Shown in pieces: positions 1 to 8,073 of a stretch of DNA of 64,000 nucleotides. Numbering within the stretch: position 1 is the first letter of the stretch; every line of letters begins with the position of its first letter. The notes under the pieces are model-generated. The model was not told the origin of the DNA. It did not search any database and saw nothing but the letters and a program-made list of their open reading frames with translations. The translations under genes were made by a program, and so were the position numbers. Source of the stretch: Aquariibacter albus (GTDB lineage: Bacteria; Pseudomonadota; Gammaproteobacteria; Burkholderiales; Burkholderiaceae_C). Where the stretch lies: assembly GCF_014145335.1 (NCBI RefSeq), contig NZ_JACIVI010000002.1:298741-362740 (forward strand), read 5' to 3'.

Positions 1-943
1 GCAGCGGCCAGACGCCCAGCACGTCGTCGATCTTCAGCTTGTTCTGCGTGATGACGAACATCTTCACGAACAGCGCGCCGGCCACGCCGCCGGTGATCAG
101 GGCGCCCAGCGGATGCATCAGGTCCGAGCCGGCGCAGACGGCGACCAGGCCGGCCAGCGGGCCGTTGTAGGCAAAGCCCGGGTCGTTGCGGCCCAGGGCC
201 CAGGCGACGAGCGTGCCGCCGACCATGGCCATCAGCGAGTTCACCGCGACCAGGCCGCTGACCTTGTCGACGGTCTGCGCGCTCATCACATTGAAGCCGA
301 ACCAGCCGACGGTGAGGATCCAGGCGCCCAGGGCCAGGAAAGGGATGTTCGAGGGCGGGTGCGCGGCGCTGACCCGGCCGTCGCGGCCGTAGCGGCCGCT
401 GCGCGCACCGAGCAGGATGACCGCCGGCAGGGCGATCCAGCCGCCGACCGCATGCACGACGACCGAGCCGGCGAAATCGTGGAAGGGCTGGCCGAACCCG
501 GCCGTCAGCAGCTCCTGCAGGCCGAAGCGGCCGCCCCAGACCATGCCCTCGAACAGCGGGTAGATGCCGCCGACGATCGCGAAGGTCGCGGCCAGCTGCG
601 GATTGAAGCGGGCCCGCTCGGCGATGCCGCCGGAGATGATGGCCGGGATGGCGGCCGCGAAGGTGAGCAGGAAGAAGAACTTCACCAGCTCGAAGCCGTT
701 GCGCGCGCCCAGCTCGGCGGCCGGCACCAGGAAGCCCACGCCGTAGGCCACGCCGTAGCCGATGAAGAAGTACGCCAGGGTCGAGACGGCGAAGTCGACC
801 AGGATCTTCACCAGCGCATTCACCTGGTTCTTGTGCCGGACGGTGCCGAGCTCCAGGAAGGCGAAGCCCGCATGCATCGCCAGCACCATGATGGCGCCAA
901 GAAGGATGAACAGCGTGTCGCTGCCCGCTTTCAGTTCGTCCAT
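1..943 (-). CDS. amt: Ammonium transporter, Amt family (3' end outside window)
   Basis: Inner-membrane ammonium channel. The ATG at 943 gives about 314 residues before the window edge, so the C-terminal part (cytoplasmic gate and tail) is missing. The first hydrophobic stretch is followed by GFAFLELGTVRHKNQVNAL, the Amt signature of the subgroup with FLE-G-VR-KN-VNAL rather than the E. coli AmtB form. Further membrane segments such as ILVDFAVSTLAYFFIGYG and a GGIAERARF loop follow. No glnK-like gene precedes it: upstream lies the RND operon on the same strand, with a 176-nt gap containing a sigma54-type promoter. That suggests nitrogen-limitation control through NtrC/RpoN (inference). Family assignment is firm; substrate preference (ammonium or methylammonium) is not shown. 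Confidence 0.93.
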   Translation of the reverse strand, partial: MDELKAGSDTLFILLGAIMVLAMHAGFAFLELGTVRHKNQVNALVKILVDFAVSTLAYFFIGYGVAYGVGFLVPAAELGARNGFELVKFFFLLTFAAAIPAIISGGIAERARFNPQLAATFAIVGGIYPLFEGMVWGGRFGLQELLTAGFGQPFHDFAGSVVVHAVGGWIALPAVILLGARSGRYGRDGRVSAAHPPSNIPFLALGAWILTVGWFGFNVMSAQTVDKVSGLVAVNSLMAMVGGTLVAWALGRNDPGFAYNGPLAGLVAVCAGSDLMHPLGALITGGVAGALFVKMFVITQNKLKIDDVLGVWPL

Positions 944-1028
944 GCCGACCTCGTCTGCACTTGATTGGTGTTGTGGGCGCCATTCGGGTGCGCCTTGTCT
1001 CGGCTCCGTGCGAGCGCGCGGCCTGGCT

Positions 1029-1044
1029 TGCAACTCGCGTTCCA
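1029..1044 (-). promoter_or_regulatory. Sigma54 (-24/-12) promoter for amt
   Basis: On the minus strand the sequence reads TGGAACGCGAGTTGCA. It matches the RpoN consensus TGGCAC-N5-TTGC at all but one position, with the obligatory GG and GC separated by exactly 10 nt. The amt start codon lies about 86 nt downstream, which leaves room for a leader of about 75 nt. I could not identify a clear NtrC operator (GCAC-N7-GTGC type) upstream. Control by NtrC is inferred from the gene's function. Confidence 0.7.
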
Positions 1045-1119
1045 CATCGGTGCGATGCGCACTGTCAAAAGGCTGAAGCCGCCCCGTCCCGGTTCATTCC
1101 GGGGCCGGCATGGGGCGAT

Positions 1120-4100
1120 TCAGGCGCGGGCTGCGGTCGCGGGGGCGCGGAAGCGCCCGAACTTCAGCAGCACCGTCGGCAGCACCAGCAGATTCAGCAG
1201 GGTGGAGCTGATCAGACCGCCGACGATCAGGGTGGCCATGGGGCCCTCGATCTCGCGCCCCGGCTCGGCGCTGCCCAGGGCGAGCGGGGCCAGGCCCAGG
1301 CCGGTGACCAGGGCGGTCATCAGGATCGAGGGCAGGCGCTCCTGCGCACCGCGCACTGCGGTGGCCAGGGTCCAGGGCAGACCGTCGACCTCCACCAGCT
1401 GCTGGTAGTGCGAGACCAGCATGATCGAGTTGCGCAGGGTGATGCCGAACAGCGTGACGAAGCCGACCACCGAGCCCAGGCTCAGCCAGCCGCCGCCGGC
1501 CAGCACCGCGGCCACCCCGCCGATCAGCGCGAAGGGCAGGTTGGCGAAGGTCAGGCCCAGGTTGCGCATCGAGCCGAAGGCCATGTAGAGCAGGGCGGCG
1601 ACGCCCAGTCCCGCCAGCAGCGCGGCGCCCACCAGTTCGCGACGGGCTGCGCGCTGGGCCAGGGCGGCGCCGGTGACCTCGATGTGGTGCCCCGGGGCCA
1701 GCTGCACCTGGGTCGCAAGGTCCTCGCGCAGGCGCTCGACGAAGCGCTCGGGGTCGCGTCGCGGGTCGATGTTGGCGATCACCGTCTGCACCCGGCGGCC
1801 GCCTTCCCGCAGGATCTTGTAGCGGCCCTGGCCGAGGTCGACGTCGGCCACTTCACCCAGTCGCAGCAGGTGACCGTCGCCGGCGCGCAGCGGCAGCTGG
1901 CGGACTTCGCCCAGGTCGTCGCGGGCCTCGGGCGGCAGGGTCAGCACCAGCGGGGTGGGACGGCCACCGAAGCGGTCGCTGCCCGCGACTTCGCCCAGCG
2001 TCAGGCCGTCGTAGGCCATCTGCACCGCCTGCATCACTTCGCCGGCCGACAGGCCGTGGCGGGCCAGGGCCTCGGGTCGCAGGCGGATGCCCAGCTCCGG
2101 CGTGCCCGGCGGCGCGAGCTGCTGCACGTCGCGCACCCCGCGCTGGGTGGCCAGCACCGCCGCCACGGCCCGGCTGCCGCGGTCCAGCGCGTCCAGGGAG
2201 GGGCCGTAGAGCTGCACGACGACATCGGCCGGGTAGCCGCTGACGGTTTCGCCGATCCGCTCGGTCAGGAAGGTGTTCACGCCGAACTGCAGGCCGGGGA
2301 AGCCGGTGCTGCCGGCGGCGGCTTCGTCGCCGCGCTCGTCGTCACCATCGTCGCCCGACAGGGTGCGGCGGATGTCGGCCAGGATGCGCGCCTGCTCGGG
2401 GCCGGACTTCTGGCCGATCTCGACCTCGATCTCGCTGTAGTGCGGGCCGAAGGTGTCGGCCCCGTCCTGCGCGCGGCCGACCCACTGCGCGACCGACTCG
2501 ACCCCGTCGATGGCGAGCAGCGCCTGGCTGACCTGCCTGCCCAGGCGCAGCGATTCGCCCAGCGAGGTGCCCGGGATCGCGGCCATGTGCACGATGTAGT
2601 GGCCCTCCTTGAGCGGTGGGATGAAGCGCCCGGCCAGCAGCGGCAGCGTGGCCAGGCCCAGCACCATCAGCAGGCCGGTGGCGCCGAGCACCAGCGCGGC
2701 ATGGCCTTCCACGGCCAGCAGCAGGCGGCCGTAGCGCGGCTTGAGCCAGGCGACCAGCGGCGGGTCGGCCGCCGGCAGCGGCCGGCCGCCCAGCAGCAGC
2801 AGCGAGAGCGCCGGGGTCACCGTCAGGGCCACCGCCAGCGAGGCCAGGATGGCCGCGATGTAGGCCAGGCCCAGCGGCGCGAAGAGCTTGCCGGCCACGC
2901 CCGACAGCGTCAGCAGCGGCACGAAGACCAGGGCGACGATGAAGGTGGCGTAGACCACCGACGCCCGGACCTCCATCGACGCGTCGTAGACCACCTGCCA
3001 GAGCGGCCGGCCGTCGGGGGTGGCGCGGTGCTCGCGCAGGCGGCGGAAGATGTTCTCGCTGTCGATGATCGCGTCGTCGACCACCTCGCCCAGCGCGATC
3101 GCCAGCCCGCCGAGCACCATGATGTTCAGGCTCATGCCGGCCCCGGTCAGGGCGGTGATCGCCGCCATCAGCGACAGGGGGATCGCGACCACCGACACGA
3201 TCGCGGTGCGCACGTTGTAGAGGAAGAGAAAGAGCACCGCGATCACCAGCGCCGAGCCGATCAGCACGTCGCGCTGCACATGCCCGACCGCGGTGGCGAT
3301 GAAGCGGGCTGGGCGGAACAGGTCCCGGTGCAGCTCCGCGCCCTCGCTGCGCAGGGCCGGCTCGATGCCGGCCAGCGCGGCATCGAGGCGCTCGGTCAGC
3401 TGCCGCGTGTTGGCGCCGAGCTGGCCCTGGATCATCAGCAGCACGCCCGACTCGCCATTGATCAGCGCGCCGTTGAAGGGCGGGGCCCCGGCCTCGCGCA
3501 CGCGGGCCACTTCGCGCACCCGCACCGGCACGCCGCCCTGGTGACCGATCACGGCCGATTCCAGCGCGGCGGCCGTCTCGCCCCCCAGCTGCAGGTTCAG
3601 CGGCACGCGCTGATTGGCCGTCTCGATGAAGCCGGCCGGCCGCGTGCCACCGGCCGCGCGCAGCGCCTCGGCCAGGTCGCCCAGGCTGAAGCCCAGCCGC
3701 GCCAGCTCGGCCGGATCCACCTGCACCTGCCACTGGCGCTGCAGGCCGCCGAAGACGTTCACATCGGCCACGCCGGACACGGCCAGCAGCTGCGGCCGCA
3801 GCACGCCGTCGACCAGGCTGCGCAGCGCGATGCCGTCCAGCGACTTCGAGCTGAGCCCGACCCCCAGCACCGTCGAGGCCGAGGACGTCAGCGGCGTGAT
3901 GTGCGGCACCACGCCCTCCGGCAGGCCGCGGGCCTGGGCCAGACGCTCGGCCACCTGCTGGCGGTTGCGGTAGAGCTCGCTGCGCTCGTCGAAGATCAGC
4001 GTGACCACCGACAGCCCCGGGATGGACTGCGAACGCAGCGACCGCAGGCCGACCAGGCCCGAGACGGCCTGTTCGATCGGCTGCGAGACCCGCGTCTCGA

Positions 4101-4281
4101 CCGCGCCGGTGCCCAGGCCCGGGGCCTCGGTCTGGATCACGACCTGGGCGGGCGCGAACTCGGGGAAGACGTCGAGCCGGGCCTCCCCGAGCTGGGCCAG
4201 CGCCAGGCCCAGCAGCGCCAGGGCAAGCGCAACCACCAGGCCCGCGCGGCGGACCGAAAAGCGGACGAGGGCGGCGATCAT
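1120..4281 (-). CDS. RND heavy-metal efflux pump, CzcA/CusA-like permease
   Basis: Inner-membrane proton-driven pump of the HME-RND class, third gene of a tripartite efflux operon. It has 1053 residues, the normal length. An N-terminal membrane helix (about residues 10-30) is followed by a large periplasmic domain, a helix bundle, a second periplasmic loop and a second helix bundle. The proton-relay helix carries acidic residues in GEVVDDAIIDSENI. This differs from the DGAVV-EN form of CzcA and fits a COG3696 branch whose metal is not established. I see no CusA-type methionine shuttle. Its ATG shares one base with the TGA of the adaptor gene (TGATG), so the two are translationally coupled. 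Zinc, cobalt, copper and silver are all possible substrates; nothing in the sequence decides. Confidence 0.9.
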   Translation of the reverse strand: MIAALVRFSVRRAGLVVALALALLGLALAQLGEARLDVFPEFAPAQVVIQTEAPGLGTGAVETRVSQPIEQAVSGLVGLRSLRSQSIPGLSVVTLIFDERSELYRNRQQVAERLAQARGLPEGVVPHITPLTSSASTVLGVGLSSKSLDGIALRSLVDGVLRPQLLAVSGVADVNVFGGLQRQWQVQVDPAELARLGFSLGDLAEALRAAGGTRPAGFIETANQRVPLNLQLGGETAAALESAVIGHQGGVPVRVREVARVREAGAPPFNGALINGESGVLLMIQGQLGANTRQLTERLDAALAGIEPALRSEGAELHRDLFRPARFIATAVGHVQRDVLIGSALVIAVLFLFLYNVRTAIVSVVAIPLSLMAAITALTGAGMSLNIMVLGGLAIALGEVVDDAIIDSENIFRRLREHRATPDGRPLWQVVYDASMEVRASVVYATFIVALVFVPLLTLSGVAGKLFAPLGLAYIAAILASLAVALTVTPALSLLLLGGRPLPAADPPLVAWLKPRYGRLLLAVEGHAALVLGATGLLMVLGLATLPLLAGRFIPPLKEGHYIVHMAAIPGTSLGESLRLGRQVSQALLAIDGVESVAQWVGRAQDGADTFGPHYSEIEVEIGQKSGPEQARILADIRRTLSGDDGDDERGDEAAAGSTGFPGLQFGVNTFLTERIGETVSGYPADVVVQLYGPSLDALDRGSRAVAAVLATQRGVRDVQQLAPPGTPELGIRLRPEALARHGLSAGEVMQAVQMAYDGLTLGEVAGSDRFGGRPTPLVLTLPPEARDDLGEVRQLPLRAGDGHLLRLGEVADVDLGQGRYKILREGGRRVQTVIANIDPRRDPERFVERLREDLATQVQLAPGHHIEVTGAALAQRAARRELVGAALLAGLGVAALLYMAFGSMRNLGLTFANLPFALIGGVAAVLAGGGWLSLGSVVGFVTLFGITLRNSIMLVSHYQQLVEVDGLPWTLATAVRGAQERLPSILMTALVTGLGLAPLALGSAEPGREIEGPMATLIVGGLISSTLLNLLVLPTVLLKFGRFRAPATAARA

Positions 4282-5459
4282 CAGTCCTCGTTCTCGTTCT
4301 TGAGCAGGGCCTTCTGCTCCTCCGACAGCAGCAGCTGAGCCCCCCGCACGACCACCTGCCGGCGGGCGTCGAAACCGGGCAGGAACCAGCGACCGTCGGC
4401 CCCGGATTCCCGCTCCGCGCCCGGCAGCGCCTGGCGCCGGAAGGCGTGCAGCGGGCCGGCTCCGGCGGAGGGGGCGGCTTCGTCGGCGGCCTCGGCCGAG
4501 GCCGCCGGGTCTTCGGCCAGCGCTTCGACGACATAGACCCAGGGCTGGCCGGCATGCCAGATCAGCGCGCTGGCCGGCACCCAGGCCCCGGCCACCGCGG
4601 CCCCGGCCCGCACCAGTCGCCCGCTGAGCTGCTGGTGGACCGACAGGCCGCGGCCCTCGGCCCGGAACAGCAGCGGCCGCAGGCCGGGGGGCGGCGTCCC
4701 CACCGCGGCCGCCGGCGCCGCGCCGAGCGCCTCGGCACGGCGCGTCGGGCGGGGCTGCTCGGGCGTGTCCAGTGATACCGGGCCGCGCAGCAGCAGGCTG
4801 GCGCCGGCCGGCAGCTCCGCGGCGGCCGGCCAGGCCGCGCGCAGCAGCACGTCGCGGCCGTCGAGCAGCCGCGCCACGGCCTGCGCGCCGGCCTGGCCTT
4901 CGGGGGCCACCAGCCAGGCGCCGACCTGGGGCCCCCAGGCCGCCCGCGCGCCTTCGACCGCCGCGCGCAGCGCCGCCTCGGCGGCCTCCAGCCGCAGGGC
5001 AGCACGGGCCTGCGCGGCCTGGGCCGCTTCCAGGGCGCGGGTCGAGACCTGCTGCTCGTCCTCGTGCAGGGCCTGCATCCGGGCCGCCTCGCGCTGGGCG
5101 GCCGCCTGCTCCAGCAGGGCCTCCGCGCGGGCAGCGCGCGCCTCCCGCCAGGCCTGGCGCGGGCCGAGCAGGCCTTGCGGGTCCAGCACCTGCAGCCGAA
5201 GCTCATGCGCGCGCTCCCGGTGGCCGGCCTGCGGCCGGGCCACTTGCAGGTCGACCTGACGCTGCGCGGTCTCGCTCAGCACCACCTGCGGCACGGCGGC
5301 GTCGGCATCGCGCAGGTGGTCGGCCGTCGGGATGGCCTCCTCCTCCGCTTCGGTGGCGAGCTGGTACTCGTCGCGGGCGAAATACACGCCCCCCCACAGC
5401 ACCAGCACGAGCAGCAGGGTCTGGGCGATCAGCAGGCGCTGGGCGAGGCGTGGGCTCAT
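4281..5459 (-). CDS. RND efflux periplasmic adaptor (membrane fusion protein)
   Basis: Membrane-fusion subunit that bridges the pump and the outer-membrane channel. It has 392 residues. An uncleaved N-terminal anchor (LLIAQTLLLVLVLWGGVYFA) is followed by an acidic linker, a barrel/lipoyl segment, and an Ala/Glu/Arg-rich helical hairpin at about residues 105-175. A beta-barrel part follows, ending in the region WVPASALIWHAGQPWVYVV, typical of these adaptors. I chose ATG 5459 because it overlaps the stop of the outer-membrane gene (ATGA) and immediately precedes the membrane helix; the open frame further upstream has shadow-like composition. The C-terminal tail is acidic and lysine-rich. Confidence 0.85.
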   Translation of the reverse strand: MSPRLAQRLLIAQTLLLVLVLWGGVYFARDEYQLATEAEEEAIPTADHLRDADAAVPQVVLSETAQRQVDLQVARPQAGHRERAHELRLQVLDPQGLLGPRQAWREARAARAEALLEQAAAQREAARMQALHEDEQQVSTRALEAAQAAQARAALRLEAAEAALRAAVEGARAAWGPQVGAWLVAPEGQAGAQAVARLLDGRDVLLRAAWPAAAELPAGASLLLRGPVSLDTPEQPRPTRRAEALGAAPAAAVGTPPPGLRPLLFRAEGRGLSVHQQLSGRLVRAGAAVAGAWVPASALIWHAGQPWVYVVEALAEDPAASAEAADEAAPSAGAGPLHAFRRQALPGAERESGADGRWFLPGFDARRQVVVRGAQLLLSEEQKALLKNENED

Positions 5460-6907
5460 GGGGTGGAGGGCAGGGCGGGGGCGGGTGCCGGCAGGCGTTC
5501 CAGGGGCAGCTGCAGCACGTCTTCCAGCGCAGCCCGGGCCTGGGCCTGCTGCTGGCGGGCGGCCAGCAGGCGGCCCCGGGCGTCGAGCTGCAGGACCTGG
5601 GCGTCGAGCAGGCTCAGACGGTCGAACTGGCCGGCGGCCAGGCCGGTCCGCACGCGGGCCAGGCTGCGCTCGGCCTGCGCAAGCTCGGTCTCGGCGGCGG
5701 TGCGGGCAGCGTCCCCGGCCTCGACCGCCAGCCGGGCCTGGGCCAGCTCGACCAGGGCCTCGGCCTGCAGGCGCAGGCAGGTCGCGGCTGCTTCCTCGCG
5801 CTCGGCGCGGGCGCGCGCCAGCGCGGGCAGGTTGCCGGCCGCCGGCGGTCCGGTGACCTTCAGGCCCAGGGTCCAGAGCCGGTCGCCCTGGTCCCAGCTC
5901 AGGCCGGGCGCGAAACTGAACTCGGGCCAGCGGCGGGCCAGCTCGACCCGTTGCCGGGCCTCGGCTGCGGCATGTCGGGCCAGTGCGGCACGCAGGTCCA
6001 GCCGGTTCAGCAGGGCGGCCGATTGCAGGGCCCCGCGCTCCAGCGCCGGGGGGGTGGGCAGCTGCTCGTCCAGGGGCAACCGCACCGCGAGTTCGGGGGT
6101 CAGGCCGGCCGCGGCCCCCAGCGCGAGGCGGGCCTGGGCTTCCGCGCTGCGGGCCGCCGCGCTGGCGGCCCGGGCTGCCGCCGCCTCGCGCTGCGCCAGG
6201 CGCAGGGCCGGCCCGTCGGCGGCGCCTTGGGCCTGCTGCCGGCGCAGGGCCTGTTCGCGGGCGCTCGCGAGCGTCAGGCGCTCGGCTTGCAGCGCGGCCT
6301 CGGCGCGCCGCGCCCACCAGTCGCGGTGGCGCTCGCGCAGGGTGCGGCGGATCTCCCAGGCGGTCTGGGCGAGGGCGAGTCCGGCTTCATCCACCTGGGC
6401 GCGCCGCGCTTCGGTTTCCGCGGCCCGGCGGGCTGCGCCGCTGCGGCCCAGCGGCAGGCTTTCGACGGCGATGCCCAGGCTCCAGGGCGAGTCGCTCGCG
6501 CCGCCGGTCTCGCTGTGCGAGGCCAGGTCCAGGGCCAGGCTGGGCCGGGGCCGCGCGACGGTCCGCACGGCTTCGGCGGCCGCCTGCCGCGCGCGGGCCT
6601 CGGCCAGCGCCGGCTGGCGGGTCAGGGCCAGCACCGTCAGCGCGGCAAGGTCCCACTGCGGCAGCGGCCAGCGCGCTGGGCTCAGCCCCTGAGCCTCAAG
6701 CAGATCGCGCAGGGCGGGGCTGTCCGGCTCCAGGGCCTGCCACTGCGCCTGCTGGGCGGCCAGATCCAGCGGTTCGGCCGGCTGCTGCGGGGCGGCGCAG
6801 GCCGCCAGCAGCAGCGCGACCAGGGCCACGATCCGGCCGGCCCGGGCACGGCGGGGCCGGTCCGGAGACGGTCGCGTGCGCAGGATCGGGGGCGGATTCG
6901 GGAGCAT
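5456..6907 (-). CDS. TolC-like outer-membrane efflux lipoprotein
   Basis: Outer-membrane factor of the same tripartite pump and first gene of the operon. It has 483 residues. The N-terminus is basic (RRARAGR) followed by VALLLAACA, a lipobox with a candidate acylated cysteine near residue 38. The body is an Ala/Arg/Glu-rich helical protein with the two-fold repeated architecture of the OEP family. Repeats of LA-AR-A--EA- heptads fit the long periplasmic coiled coils. Start ATG 6907 is preceded by GGGGAA and a TAGGAT hexamer six bases upstream. The 3' end overlaps the adaptor start by 4 nt. Confidence 0.85.
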   Translation of the reverse strand: MLPNPPPILRTRPSPDRPRRARAGRIVALVALLLAACAAPQQPAEPLDLAAQQAQWQALEPDSPALRDLLEAQGLSPARWPLPQWDLAALTVLALTRQPALAEARARQAAAEAVRTVARPRPSLALDLASHSETGGASDSPWSLGIAVESLPLGRSGAARRAAETEARRAQVDEAGLALAQTAWEIRRTLRERHRDWWARRAEAALQAERLTLASAREQALRRQQAQGAADGPALRLAQREAAAARAASAAARSAEAQARLALGAAAGLTPELAVRLPLDEQLPTPPALERGALQSAALLNRLDLRAALARHAAAEARQRVELARRWPEFSFAPGLSWDQGDRLWTLGLKVTGPPAAGNLPALARARAEREEAAATCLRLQAEALVELAQARLAVEAGDAARTAAETELAQAERSLARVRTGLAAGQFDRLSLLDAQVLQLDARGRLLAARQQQAQARAALEDVLQLPLERLPAPAPALPSTP

Positions 6908-6913
6908 TTCCCC

Positions 6914-6919
6914 ATCCTA
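6914..6919 (-). promoter_or_regulatory. Candidate -10 element next to efflux-operon start
   Basis: Reads TAGGAT on the minus strand, 6 nt (GGGGAA) from the ATG at 6907. Transcription would then begin at or next to the start codon. It matches 4 of 6 consensus positions and no clear -35 is visible. Confidence 0.35.
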
Positions 6920-7023
6920 GCGAGCGCCGTCCCCGTTTCCGGCCCGGGATTCGCCGGGTCGACAAGGGCCCGCGGCCCCGGTTCAGCGGGGCTTCAGCGC
7001 GGGTTCAGGCCGGGCGCGGCCGG

Positions 7024-8067
7024 TCAGCGGGCGCTGTCGCGCGCCGGGGCGGCCGGCTTGCTGGCGCTGGCGGCCATGGGCGCAAAGCGCTCGGTGGGCC
7101 GCGGTGCGCGGGCGTAGAGGCCCTCGACCTGGGGCAGGCTGCGGCGAATGTCCTCGATGCGGGTGCTGTGCGAGGGGTGGGTCGACAGGAACTGCGGTGG
7201 CGCGCCCTTGGAGGCCTGGCCCATCTTCTGCCACAGGCTGATGCCGGCCGCCGGGTCGTAGCCGGAACGGGCGGCCAGCTCCATGCCGATCAGGTCGGCC
7301 TCGGTCTCGTCCTCGCGGCCGAACTTCATGGTCAGCAGCTGGGTGCCGAGGTTGGCGGCTGCATCGCCGACCGCGCCCAGGCCGAGCAGCTGCGCGCCCA
7401 GCTTCAGGCCCAGGCTGGTCGCCGAGCTCTTGCCCATGCGTTCGCGCGCGTGTTCGCGCAGGGCGTGGGCGACCTCGTGGCCCATGATGGTCGCGACCTC
7501 GTCGTCGTCGAGCTGCAGCTGCTGCAGGATGCCGCTGTAGAAGGCGATCTTGCCGCCGGGCATGCAGAAGGCATTGATCTGGTTGGAGCCCAGCAGATTG
7601 ACCTCCCAGCGCCAGTTCTTCGAGCGCGGGTTCCACTCGCCCGCGAAGGGCACGATGCGCTGGGCGATCGCGCGCAGGCGGCGCGACTGCGGGTGGTCCG
7701 GCCCGGCCAGCGCGTTCTTCTGCTTGGCCTGGGCCAGCATCTGCGCGTACTGCTGCGCGGCGGCGGTCTCGACTTCCTCGGCCGGCACCAGGCCAACGGC
7801 CCAGCTCTTCTTGCCCACGTCCACGCCTTCGCGTGCCCAGGCCGGCAGGGCCAGCGTCCCCCCGGCCACGGCCAGTGCGGCGGCATGGCGCCGCCGCGCA
7901 GGATTGCGCGGGGGCTGCGCCGCCTCGGCCGCCCGCAGCGCGCGGGCCGAGAAGCCGGCGTGGCCGCCGCCGAAGGCGTTCAGCGCGCCGAGGGCGGCAC
8001 ACCAGCCGCAGTGCGCGCGTTCGCCCATCGGGGCGGGGGACGAGGGGGGAAAGGCCGGGTCGCTCAT
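7024..8067 (-). CDS. M48-family zinc metalloprotease
   Basis: Membrane-associated or periplasmic zinc peptidase of the YcaL/LoiP type, probably in envelope protein quality control. The catalytic HEVAH is at residues 197-201, followed by the third zinc ligand region DETEADLIGMELAARSGYD. The 347-residue reading has an odd N-terminus. About 55 residues including HCGWC precede a basic stretch (RRRH) and a hydrophobic segment ending ALPAWA, which looks like a signal peptide or anchor. A start at 8028 (MGERAHCGWC) is an alternative. The start lies only 6 nt after the stop of the MFS gene, so the two form an operon. Confidence 0.87.
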   Translation of the reverse strand: MSDPAFPPSSPAPMGERAHCGWCAALGALNAFGGGHAGFSARALRAAEAAQPPRNPARRRHAAALAVAGGTLALPAWAREGVDVGKKSWAVGLVPAEEVETAAAQQYAQMLAQAKQKNALAGPDHPQSRRLRAIAQRIVPFAGEWNPRSKNWRWEVNLLGSNQINAFCMPGGKIAFYSGILQQLQLDDDEVATIMGHEVAHALREHARERMGKSSATSLGLKLGAQLLGLGAVGDAAANLGTQLLTMKFGREDETEADLIGMELAARSGYDPAAGISLWQKMGQASKGAPPQFLSTHPSHSTRIEDIRRSLPQVEGLYARAPRPTERFAPMAASASKPAAPARDSAR

Positions 8068-8073
8068 GCCGTC

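Noticed and set aside
961-4338. Very long open frame antisense to the RND pump gene (and similar frames at 4772-7117, 5983-9651 and 9462-12347)
   Set aside because: Composition is His/Gln/Arg/Gly/Ala-rich without motifs. Such frames are expected opposite GC-rich genes because stop codons are rare; the sense strand carries clear family motifs.
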